In this document: piece after piece, positions 34,508-45,159 of the stretch | Layout: each line of letters starts with the position of its first letter | How positions within the stretch are numbered: position 1 is the stretch's first letter | From: Echeneis naucrates | Taxonomy: Eukaryota; Chordata; Actinopteri; Carangiformes; Echeneidae | Direction: 5' to 3' | NCBI RefSeq assembly: GCF_900963305.1 | Contig: NC_042520.1 | Coordinates: 6,606,170 to 6,670,169, forward strand | Length of the DNA: 64,000 nucleotides | The notes under the pieces: generated by a model | What the model saw: the letters and a program-made list of their open reading frames with translations, nothing else | Databases searched by the model: none | What the model was told of the DNA's origin: nothing | Position numbers and translations under genes: made by a program

Positions 34508-34665
34508 TTTCCTGTTAATCCATTTAAGCAGGCAGTTATTTTAGAGCCTATTTAAAATGATTTCCCTTAATATAGTCATATGAAAGGGGAGGGAACAATG
34601 TGGGGGCAAGCTGATTGGCCAGTCTCCACACTGGCGTCTCTCTGTAACCACCACAAGTGGAAATG
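34508..34665 (-). promoter_or_regulatory. Promoter of NITR gene 7 (type P3)
   Basis: Inverted CCAAT at 34614-34618 in CTGATTGGCC and the P3 marker CCCTTAATATAGTCATATG. The RUNX-like site near 34650 reads CCACCACAAGTGG, disturbed compared with ACCACAGGTGG in gene 10. Confidence 0.45.
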
Positions 34666-37150
34666 TTATCAACCATCTTTCCAGCGTAAACACCTCACAA
34701 CACAACACTAAAAACAAGCTTTTATCATGGTGGTTTCTATGACTGACGCTGACAATTAACTCAGCAGATGACTTGAAATGATGTGAACAGTAACTGTGCA
34801 ATAATCCACATTTCCCTTCAAATCTACCCAATAATTTCCTGAGTAATGAGTGTATATACCACCAATACTGTATTTTGTTTTTTTTTTTTACAGATGGGGT
34901 TGTGTATTAGATAAATAACACAATATAGCACGTTTGCATTGTGCATCTTTTGTGTCTGTGTTTGTGTTAAGTCACTTCCTGGAAATACTAACATTAATGG
35001 CAGTTGCAGTTTGGTTGCCACTCAGGGTCACTGTCTCTGTCCATGTCAATTTTCCTTCTCTAACTGAATAGAACTCATCACCATTTGCACAATACACTGC
35101 AAAGTTTTTCTGCCGGGGCCCCCTTTGGTTGATCAGAATACTTTACCCCCCCGATACACAGACACTGGCACGATGAGGAAACTAAGAGCTTTCACAGATT
35201 CTCTGAAAAAGGTGTTAGCTGCTGGTGCTGCTGGTTCAGAGACCATCGGATGGGACTCAAATCCAAACAAGAGATTGTTAACGCTGTTTCAACTGTTTAC
35301 TCACACAGGTAGTTTAATGATGGTCTGATGAATCAGGTTTGTGTATCTCTTACCTGGGGAAGATGTGACATCAGGATGCATTATGGGAAGAAGACAAGCT
35401 GGTGGAGTCAGTTCGATGAGTTAAGATGACTTTGACCCCGTCCAGCGTCTAGCAACTTCCATAAAATGATGAACCTGTTTGACGGAAAATATTACTTTCA
35501 GCACTAACCCAAAACAGGTTTTAGATTTAATTTTCCTGAACCTTCCACCCCAATCTAACACATTCTTACTTGTCTTTTGAAAGAAACAAGAAATTGTCAA
35601 GTATAATAAAACTGCAGTAAAATATCATTTCACTAACTCTTCATTAAGGCCTGATGTTGTGAAATTCCTTATCCATCGGGACACTTCCAGTCATTTCTTA
35701 TTAAATAATGAATAAATTAGATTTATGACGGTGGATAAATATCATCCACTCCTTGCCAGCAGATAAACTTGACATTCTTACAGATCTCTCCATGGGATGT
35801 TACTGTTTTATAAAAGACAAAATGGTCAGCTCTCCAGTGACAGTATGAAGGAAGAAAAGAGTCAATTCTGACCGTTGAACATTTAAACCATCCTGTTTGG
35901 TTTTGTTTGTTTGTGTTTTGTTTTTTATCATTTTTTAATGACTGTGTGTTTTGATTTCAAATTTAACACATATTTCTTTCTGATATCGATCCTGTTATAT
36001 CTCATATTAGATAGTTTACAGATTAGTATTTTATTATTTGTCGGGGTGTATCGATTTGTCGTTGCATTGATTTATATTCCTGCGATCAAACTACATCGAT
36101 CGGCGCTCGTCATGTCGACGTTTATAGATCTAAAATTGAATTGAAAGGTAAATAAACAGTTTTATTTAATTTATCACTTTGTATTTCAATACTTAAAATT
36201 GTATACTTAGGTGCATATTATAATATTTTTTCCCATTGAAACAATAATTTCAAAAAGAAGGCATTTCACTCACTGTCTCATTTTTCATTTTTCATTTTTC
36301 ATTTTTCATGTTTCTTCTTCTTCTTCTTCTTCTTCGAAGACCGGAAGCCAATTACATAATCGGACCGCACACTTCCTGTGTGGCTTTTTAATGTATTTTA
36401 AAATGTTTTTGTTTTTTTTATTATTTGTATTTGTTGTTTTATCAAATAACGACGTCTTTTTATGCTATAACGGATTTTTTTAATCTACATAACAGCTTCC
36501 TCGGCACTAACTTTAGCACTTTATTCTAGTAAATAAACACTAAAGCTTACTTTTAGTTTACTCTGACGCTAATTAATATTTTTTTTATATTTAAATAGAT
36601 CATTACTAATTAATTTATCATTTTTATTCCTTTACAGAAATGCAGTTGAGTCTCTTCAGTTACACATCAAACTGACAGACTTTTATTTTGACATGCCAAC
36701 CAACCAAACATCGGTGGGTGAAAATTTCCGTGTTTGCTTTTTTAAACACTTTTTCAGGACTGCAAAAGAAATTGCTGTAAGTTTGGCAGTTAGTTATTGA
36801 GTTTAAGAACGTATAAATATCCTCGAGTGAGTTTAAATGAGCTGTGTTTTATTTAAAAATAATTTCTTTCCAGCCGTTAGCTAGTAACGGTGTTAGCTTA
36901 GCATCATTCCGCGTTAGCGCAGCATTTAACTTAAAGGTGGCTGTCACTTCATGAACTGAGCTTTACTCTGGTTTACTGCTGACATTTGATACGGAAAGTC
37001 GGGAGACTTTTTTGTTTCCAATTAATTTAACTTTTATTTGTAGTTTTTCTTTTCCACCTTTGGTTTAAAACTGAATCATAGAAACCCAGTTCGTCTTGTT
37101 TATCTGCGTCTTCAAACAGTTTAAAACACGAAGTGACAACAACACATTAT
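34666..37150. other. Far flank of NITR gene 7, duplicated at 62251-64000
   Basis: 34666-35114 and 35838-37150 match the end of the window closely. 35115-35837 is present only here. Features: a T run at 34878, a five-unit TCATTTT array at about 36278-36308, a TTC array at about 36311-36336 (both shortened in the other copy) and a CCGGAAG ETS-type core at 36340. 36880-36950 has GTTAGCTAGTAACGGTGTTA and GCGTTAGCGCAGC, with more CpG than its surroundings. It could be a promoter or first-exon region, but I cannot identify a coding exon. Confidence 0.4.
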
Positions 37151-37800
37151 TGATGAATGACATTAATCCTCAGTTAACTTATACAGGAAATGTATATGGA
37201 TATAATTGCTTTGCCCAAGAAGATGAGCAGCAATACAAATAAATATACACACACATACAATGTATTTATATATACGGGATAAACAGACAGACGCCTTCAC
37301 AAAACTGATGTGTTGATACAGCAGGATCAAATAACTTCAAATAACCTCCAGCCTGTAATTTAAAAGCCTGACAGCCTAAAATTATGTATATCAAAACGTT
37401 ACAACATATCTAGTTTTTCTTTTTTTTTCATCATTGTCATGGGCTTTATGGTTTGTGTCCCGCAAAAAATGAGCTTAACACAACAAGTAGAGTTTGTGTT
37501 CATGGAGGTGGTAAATGGATGTTGTGAGCCAGAAGTTTCCAAAGGCATTTCTTCACCAGCTGCTGAATCGCCACCTGTCACCATGATGTTGTCTGCAATT
37601 TGGATAACAACACCTTTTGGAGAATGTGTTTTAACAAATGTCTACAACAAATTCATCTCCTGCACAGAAACATGCCAACCTCATGAAAGAGAAAAATTAG
37701 TTTAATAAACATTTTCCATTTATTTGAACAGCACATTAGACAAATACTTGAATGCTGGTAGAAATAAAGGAATGGCCCTGATCAAATTCCTGGTTTGGTT
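37151..37800. other. Non-coding spacer
   Basis: AT-rich. Short frames on both strands at 37399-37705 show no recognisable protein motif. I see nothing further in it. Confidence 0.4.
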
Positions 37801-37804
37801 TCAG

Positions 37805-38345
37805 GAGAGGAGAATTTCCCAGAGATGATAGTGGAACTCCAGAGGAGCCCAACACCACCCACCTTCCTCACCCTGTGTGACTCCCCTGTGGTCATTGTGG
37901 AGAACCTCTGCTTCCTGGACGCCATCATCACACAGGAACATAAGCGCTCTCATCCAGGATGCTCAGCATAACAGGAACAGCTGAAATATTTCAACCTGCC
38001 AAGGTCAATAATAGTGAACCTCCGAACCGCCATCGATGAGTCCATCCTCCGCTGCCGCCTCGTACACAGATATCAGACTACAGCGTTAATTCTGATGAGA
38101 CAGTGATTCCTCTAGGCCCGAAGGTGAGCAGTAAAGATTGTATCTGACCCTTCCCACCCAGAACATAAACCCCTCTGACACCCCCACCCCCCACTTTACA
38201 CACATTTGTATTGTACATATTCATATTTTTCCATTATATTTTTTATATTTATATTTTGTATTATTTGATTAATATTTTAGTAATACCTCCAGTACTTCCT
38301 TACTTTCTCACTACAGTACAACAATGAACTTTGAATTGAGTTTAT
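37805..38345 (+). mobile_element. LINE 3' end remnant (L2/Rex1-like)
   Basis: 37810-38100 translates in pieces to the end of a LINE reverse transcriptase region (VENLCFLDAIITQEHKR, then LKYFNLPRSIIVNLRTAIDE, SILRCRLVHRYQT), with at least one in-frame stop. An untranslated tail follows with CCCACTTTACACACATTTG and a terminal ACTTTGAATTGAGTTTATTTT. 5' truncated and inactive. The clade is uncertain. Confidence 0.55.
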
Positions 38346-38358
38346 TTTGAAGAACTTT

Positions 38359-39060
38359 TCAAAATGACTTGACAAAATTCATCAAAAAACAATGACGTCG
38401 TACAAAAACCCGGAAAAAGGAATCAGAATCATAATATATTTTAATGACAACAATATATAATACAATAGAACTGAACAATAAGGAGTTTTTGTCACTGCAG
38501 TGAATCTTCCTGGGCTGGTGGAAGAGCATTTCCAGCACCTCTTCATGTGGGAAGTCTGAGACTTCTGTCCCATTTATTGAGATCTGCAGGCAGGCTGCTA
38601 GATGGTCCCCTTGCAGTCTGTTGTGGATGTTTGTCTTGACCTGCAAAGACATGAACTGTTAGGCTTTAATAGTCATAGCTGATGGCTTTAAATAGTGATA
38701 GCATAGCTGCAAATCCTATTGCGAAAAGTATTTATTACCCCGTTCATGTTTGAGGAGTCCCTCTCACAGTTTACACTGCTGACTGGGATGGAAGCCAGCA
38801 GGCTCATAGTTGGGGACAAGACACCAAACTCCTCTATTTTGAGGACAATTCAGATAGTATGGCCAACTGTGTCTGAAAATGTTCAAAATTATATCAGCAA
38901 CACAGTTTAGTGTTCTTGATAATGTCATGTGAAAACACATTTTTAAGTTACCTTAAGTGGACCAGAGACCATTTGCTCCTGGAAGGATTTCCATTCTTCA
39001 AGGACAGTGCCAAAATCGGCACGGGAACAAAACTTCTCCATCGGTATCCTCAGTTTTGTG
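38359..39060 (-). mobile_element. hAT transposase C-terminal remnant
   Basis: On the minus strand three pieces in order resemble a hAT transposase end: 39060-38940 (FGTVLEEWKSFQEQMVSGPL), about 38850-38745 (LSPTMSLLASIPVSSVNCER, DSSNMNG, the dimerisation motif) and 38652-38490 (KTNIHNRLQGDHLAACLQIS). Stops and non-coding stretches separate them, so the copy is dead. A possible terminus of the same family lies at 41275-41297, but the link is not shown. Confidence 0.6.
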
Positions 39061-39299
39061 TGTTCAGTGTTGTCAGGGAGTTGCGCTGCTTGTAGAGTGT
39101 CCCAAATGCTATCTATCTATCTATCTTTTATTTATGTAATGTATGTATTGAATGACTTGGTTAATTACTTACCAATATCAGTCTTGTACAGCCAGGTGGA
39201 ATATTTCCCCTCTGACAGCCAAGCTGGGTCACAGCCTGACATGCAGTGGTTAGCAGACTTTAGCAGGAGAGCTGCTCTGGCTGCTACTACCAGAGGAGC

Positions 39300-40460
39300 G
39301 ACTGGTGTTGCCATCGTCGCCCTGTGAGCGTTTAAAAAACGCTGATATTTTGCTTTGCTTTTCTTGTGATTGTTTTTTCCCTCGCTGGAGGGAGTCTGTG
39401 CATAAAGGCAGCGCTACACCATGTGTGATACAAAGGGCAGAGGAGAACAGTGCGAATATGGAGAGACAGAAATTGCATTCTGCATTCTTAACACACTTTC
39501 GGCTGCATGCACAAGAATTTTGACGTTTCTGGGTGCTCCGGTTTTATCATAGTTACTGAAAATGTGTCGGACTGTCGGAGACGACGGCAAGACAACAAGT
39601 TTCATCACGTCAACAACAAAGGGACTATAAACATATGTGTACTATCTTTACCCCGTTTCTTTCACCTCCAAAAAATCGTTTACTCTCACAGAAACACCAA
39701 AGTGCAGAAATGGAGTTTATTTCCCGATAAAGGTTTCAACAAGCCTGCTCACCAAAAACAAAAAAAGTTTTCTGTCTCTGTGAAGTACGAACATTCTTCG
39801 ATCAAACCCCGACTAAAACGCCGAATAAAACCACAAGCTTGGCCTCATTTTAAAGCCGAAGATGGGCCCAACAATGATCCGCGGTTCAATTTTATCCATC
39901 GTGTCCCATTAATCGGACATTTTGTCTTTTTTTCCCCTCTGGGCGAACGCAAATTTAAAGGTCCGTCAAACTGTGCATCTACTACGCGCAGGCAGCGTCT
40001 CCTGTCAATCAAAGTCACAATGAAAACAATATTTCCCTCCAATAGCAGAGGCCCTGAGGTTTCCACAGATGTATAACAATCCCTGATTGGGTCGTTTGTC
40101 CCCCCAAATAAGGGCTGCGTAACGGGACCAGAGCTGCACGGGACAAACAGGCAGTGACGCACTCACGTCATGACGCACCTGGTGATGTCCCGGATGTCCC
40201 TTTAACTCGGTGTTGTTGTGGAGACGTTTGACTCTTTTTTACACCAACATGGAGAATATGGCGTTTACACTGACGGAGCTGCTGCAAATGTTGTACAGTA
40301 AGGATGAAAAGGACGGCGACGTCTACGACGGCCGCCTGCAGCCAGCTGGTCCCTTTGTTTACTCTACGCTCTACGCTGTTTTTACTGCCCCAAGTTTTAA
40401 TGTAATTATGAAATTTCTAATAAAAGACAGTACAGTAAATTTCATAACTTAATTTTTCGA
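39300..40460 (+). other. CpG-richer region with unassigned open frames
   Basis: An ATG-started frame of 189 codons lies at 39507-40076 (basic, with GFNKPAHQKQKKF, PRLKRRIKPQAWPHF). A second, ATG at 40249, opens MENMAFTLTELLQMLYSKDE and runs to 40452. I recognise neither. CpG density looks higher than in the neighbouring DNA, and CGTCATGACG-type palindromes occur near 40160-40175. It could be a promoter and first exon of a host gene, or the inner part of the hAT element. No splice structure is convincing. Confidence 0.25.
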
Positions 40461-41297
40461 AGGTCTTTGTTTATTTCAGCCATCCCTGATAGTCGTGTGT
40501 TTACGTCTGGAGTCATTAGGCTTCAAAATAACAACATAAAACAGGCAAAAGTAGGTCAAATTCGTGTTTGGATAGGTCTTGGACACCATATATTCAGCCC
40601 TATAAATGCAATTTTCAAATGAAATTTTACTTTTGTAACTGGTGTTCCTAAAAGCAGACATGTCTGTGATTGGGCCCAAAAAGTTATCAGTTTAAAAAAA
40701 ATGTGTATATCAGTGAAATCTCGCAGTGTGAATTTTAGCCAAAATGGACCATTTTGGATAGGTTTGGCACACTGGAGATCGCCAAGGAGCACTGTTTGGT
40801 AAAAACTCTATAGTTCCTCAGTAGTTTTACCTATCAACCTAAAATTTGGTACACTTGTGGACAGGGAGTGTGTGTACCATATATGTAAAATTCATAGTGA
40901 ACATTTTGAGATATCACAGTTTTCACAAAAAATGTCTTACCCGTTTTTTATTTTTCCCAAAAATATAGTTTTTCAAATGGCCCTATCCTTTAGGGAATGA
41001 CTCAATTCAATATTTTAAATTCAATGGCTGTAAAGGTAAAGATGTCTTCTTTCATTTAAGCCAACAGCCATTGTTCTGGGATTAGTACATCTGAAGTTAT
41101 AAAGCTTTATTTGAAGTGCCAAAAAGGGCCTCTGCGCAAAGGTTCTATCAGAAAATTAACCTTAAATGACGTCTGTTGGGATCTTGCGCTATATAGAAAA
41201 TTAAGTTATACAAAATTAACTTGACCTTCTAGGGGGGGCAGGAGGTGCCGTTGGGAGGACGAAGGGCCGCCCTAATATAATGGTAGGGGAAACACTG
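40461..41297. repeat. AT-rich spacer ending in a hAT-like terminus
   Basis: 40461-41230 is AT-rich and non-coding. 41262-41297 reads AGGGCCGCCCTAATATAATG then GTAGGGGAAACACTG, the complement of CAGTGTTTCCCCTAC, a terminal sequence typical of fish hAT transposons. The matching opposite end was not found. Confidence 0.45.
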
Positions 41298-41450
41298 AGG
41301 AGGCTGCCACCGATACAACTGTATCTCTAACTTGTCAGATCGAATATCCGGTCATATCGGTTCACAACCCTAACATGTAGAAGAACTGCAGCCTCTGTTG
41401 TTGTAAAGGTAAACGGCTGAGTTCAGGCAGACTACAAAGCTGTAAGATTA

Positions 41451-42044
41451 CAGGGTCCCTGTGGGTCCTTCAAAAGTCTTCAAATGTCTTCAATTAAAAT
41501 CCAGGTAATTAAGGCCTTAAAATGTCTTAAATTCAACATAAATCTGCTATAGGTATTACATTTTTAGTGGAATTTAATGCAAATAGGAAAGTACAGTGGC
41601 TGACCGTAAAACGTAGTGTGTCTTTGATTAACTTTGTACAAAGACCGTATAGTAAATGAGAGACTCCGTGACTAATAGCCGTTACAGTAAGTCAGCGACA
41701 GACTGACGTCAGACTGTGTGCCGCTATTACACGCCATGGTTGTCGAAGTGAGCGGTTCAACATGCAGCCATGGGGAAGTGCAGATTTAACAACAAATGGA
41801 TGGAAGGGTCTCAAAGCCGTCAAGTCACATATGAAAGGAGCAAAGCACTAGCAGTACATGGCAGCAGCTCGCCACAGCAGGGCCAGGTTTAAATTGTCAG
41901 GAAAAAAACAAATAAATAAATAAATAAAATATATTTTAACAAATAATCTATTTGTTGAGGTCTTAAAAAGGTCTTAAAAAGCATTAACTTTTACTCTATA
42001 ATGGTGAAAAAATCATTAGTTGGATTACTGCTGGAAGACCTTGA
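41451..42044 (+). mobile_element. Internally deleted hAT transposon with BED-type relic
   Basis: It starts CAGGGTCCCTGTGGGTCC. Repeated GTCTTAAA/TCTTCAAA motifs follow near both ends. At 41770 there is MGKCRFNNKWMEG, and one frame away GLKAVKSHMKGAKH: the start and the zinc-finger helix of a BED-type hAT transposase, with the middle lost. The right end (about 42030-42044) is degenerate. A non-autonomous remnant. Confidence 0.5.
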
Positions 42045-42166
42045 CTAGGTCTGAAGCTGTTTAGGTAAACTGTCTGAGTACTGAGAAAGGAGAAGCTGGA
42101 CTGTGTGCAAAGAGGTCAAGCCACTGACCCCAGGAAAGACATAATCTGGGACTGAAGGAGTGCTGG

Positions 42167-42872
42167 TGTCATGATTTGTCCTCCATACATACCTGCCTGC
42201 AGTAGTTTTCCACTCACCTCTCCCCTGCTCACCCCATCTACCAGACACATCCACCTCGTCAGTCACTCCATTCACCTGTTCACTCAGCTGCAGCTCCGCA
42301 GCAATCACGCCATGTTAAAAGCTCCACTCTCCTCCACGCTCACTGCCAGATTGTTCTTTGTACCCATGCAAGACTTTCCAGTATTATTCCTTTGTCTGAT
42401 CTCCCGTTTCTGGCCCTGCCTGCTCCCGACCTACTCGCCTTGTCTCTGCCCTGGTAACTGCTTCAGCCCTCCTGTTTGTGACCACGACTCTGCCTTGCTC
42501 CTTCCTGGTTTCTGTCTGCCTGCTCAATGGGCTGCTCTGAGTCCTCCACCTCCAGTGCTGCAGTGTGTGATTTCTCCTGGTCTCTCCATTGATCATCGCT
42601 GGGACAGTATCCTCGTGAGCATTTCTTGTGCCAAATTGCCTGCTGGTTCTTCGGTCCTCTGCCTGTTTCCGACCTGCCCTGTGCCTGGTACTGCTGCCTC
42701 ATCAACAGCTTCATTCTGGGCTCTCGGACCCCCCCCCAAGCTCCTTAAGGACTGCCATTTCCCCTTTGAACTGAACTGTGCTTATTTACCTGCTTCTGCT
42801 GACAATAAAAGTCATTACCAATCTACCTGGTCTTGTTGGTGCTGCTTTTGGGTCCAAACCTCACCCATGAGA
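42167..42872. mobile_element. Fossil solo LTR, Ty3/gypsy-like
   Basis: It begins TGTCATG and ends CCCATGAGA, with 5-base flanks GCTGG and GATGG (four of five match). It has an AATAAA near 42803 followed by GGTCTTGTTGGTGCTGCTTT and TGGGTCCAAACC, typical of fish gypsy-type LTR ends. C/T-rich throughout, which creates long but meaningless open frames. No internal region: a solo LTR, older than the one at 20180 because its ends and flanks have drifted. Confidence 0.6.
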
Positions 42873-45067
42873 GATGGTCAACATAGCTGGAGGAGCTTTT
42901 CCGATCTCTGATATGGACAGGGCATCAGGAGCATCTTCAGCATTTTCAGGAGAAAATCTGGATTTAAATTACTGACAGGTGGGATGTCCAAATGGATCCC
43001 ATGGGGCAGCAGAGGCATGTTTTCTTGTACTTCAGGTGGAGGACTAAAGGTCATAGTTTCATTTTATCGTTTCTGAGACAGGGTTTTGCTTGGACTCCAG
43101 GTGGGGCTTTGTCAGCACTGACCCCGGACTGCACAGTAGTCAGGAAGTGGGAGGACTGATGTTTGCTTTCTTCAGACAGAACCAGACTTTTCACTCTGTC
43201 CTGCTGAGGTCAGTTGGCATTGCTGAGAGATACCCACAACAACCCCATGCAGCAAAAACCACATCAAGTTAAAAACCCGGGCAAACTACAGCCAATTGGT
43301 TGGTCCACCATTTTAAGTGCCTATACATACGAATATCTGAGAAAGACACGATGTCTATTTATGCCAAGACAATTTTTTTTTTTTTTGAAAATAGACTATA
43401 ATCAAACAGTCCCCATTGAATTGCCTTTCATCGTTTGTACGTAGTGACCACCCAGCAACAGCAGCGACCTCAAAAAGTTTAGACTACTGAAAGGTGACTT
43501 CTACATTGACCACATGTTCAAAACGGCATTTTGAGTTTAGTCCATTTGATTTATAGCACAGCTTAGCGTTTGGTGTCTGTTCTGGTTAAAAAGTCAGTAC
43601 AGTTTTAAAAACAGATCAGCAGAGGCTGAAGTTGTGTGATGTTGCAATACAGCTGTAGAGCTAGAAATGTAATAAGGACTGATAAAATGATGAAAGCGAC
43701 TGAGGAACAGAGAGGGGGAGCGTACGCACCGTCACGGTTATATCTGGATGATTCCATAATCAGTTTCTTAAGTTTAATCAGACAAAACTGACAGAATTAA
43801 CATGTTTGAACATTTGTTTTCAAAAAATGTTTTAACATTACGTACTAATGAGTTATTTTTTTTCCCGAGACCCTGCTGTGGGGGGGGGGGGGGGAAACAC
43901 TTTAAGGAAGATTTACCAGAGGCCATTGACAGGGTGTCTCTCCTTGTCCCAAGTGTCAATAAGCAGCTACCGCTCAAGGGCAAAGCACAAACCACATCCT
44001 GCTGCATCCCTCAGCTCTGAGGGATTTATCTGTATTAGTTCTCTGTGACATGAAGTCTTGCATTTCTGTGGCAAGTCACACAATGTGTCTGATCACACAA
44101 TAGCAACTTTAGGCCAGGTAATCGTGGCTGTGCCTGCCTTAGGTCGTCCCCAGGATTTACAGGGGGGATCTTACCCGTCATAGGCGAACCAGTCTTCCAT
44201 ACCTGCCTGCCTTGTTTTTCTGTCACACCATGTCCTGAGACACAAGTCACAGTGTTTTTTCCGCCGCTCTGTGCCTGCTCACAGTGGCGGTGAGGTCAAG
44301 TAATCGTGGCTGTACCTGCCTTAGGTTGTCCCGAGGTTTCGCAGGGGGATCTTACCCGTCATAGGTGAAACAGTCTTCCATACTTGACCTTTTTCTAAAG
44401 AGTGGCAAGACTCCATTTGTTTTTGTTTTTGTTTTAACAGATGGGAATGGATGAACACCATTCCAGCTTTAAAGAGGATGTGAACATGCCTGCCCTGATC
44501 GGTGCCGAATCAACACTCAGAACAACAATCAGGATTCTACCCAGTCGCCTCATTTATCTTCCCCATTAACTAAAAGGTCAGCATCTGCCCAGAATGAATG
44601 AATGAATGAGAGACCGACAAGAAAACTAGTTTTGTTGGTCTGTGTGACGGCCATCTGAAAGGGAGAAGGAGCTGTTCAGCCTCCAATTTGGAAGACAACA
44701 CCTGCCACACTCAGTGGACCAAACTGTGTGTGTCTTTTTCCAGAAGGCGTAGGAAACCTGTAGGCCCCACATTAAGAGGCTGGATTAGGTTTAGGTTTAA
44801 TTTAGGTGAAATTAAGAGTTAGGCCAGGTTGGTTTAAATTCTGTCACAAAAATCAGGTAAGGTTAGTGAAGATTAGCCTTAAATAAACTAAATCAGCCTC
44901 TGCTGAGCTGAGCTGGTCTGGTTCATTAGTAGTGGTTATGTTCACAATATTACATCGCAAAACAATCCGACTGATTATGAACTTCTTCTGGTTAGCAGTG
45001 ACACCTCGGGGTCACATGGCCCCCGGCGTGTGTGAGGGTTACACCACCTGTGGAGGGTTCTCAACTA
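42873..45067. other. Spacer with a ~100-bp repeated pair
   Basis: No gene is recognised. 44113-44214 and 44293-44390 are two imperfect direct copies (shared AATCGTGGCTGT.CCTGCCTTAG and GGATCTTACCCGTCATAGG), 180 bases apart. A G run lies at about 43871-43893 and a T run at 43373-43385. GAATGAATGAATGA lies at 44596. Confidence 0.4.
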
Positions 45068-45159
45068 TTTATTTTAAGGTTGCATTGTGGGGCTCCTGTA
45101 AAAAAAAATCCAGGAACGCAAATAATAAAAAAACATATTTTTAGAGATTTAAACTTACT

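Larger units (their letters stand above)
25700..37146. repeat. Segmental duplication, left copy
   Basis: Pairs with 53070-64000 in the same orientation. Gene starts are offset by 27,400 (genes 5/8), 27,542 (6/9) and 27,585 bases (7/10). The visible differences are scattered substitutions and a few indels. The right end lies beyond the window in the partner copy. Confidence 0.85.

Noticed and set aside
42171-42911. 246-codon + strand frame
   Set aside because: It lies inside a C/T-rich solo LTR with LTR-type ends and flanks and has no protein motif.
44113-44390. Spliceosomal or other small RNA genes
   Set aside because: The pair does not match remembered U1, U2, U4, U5, U6, U11, U12 or 5S sequences; left as an unknown repeat.
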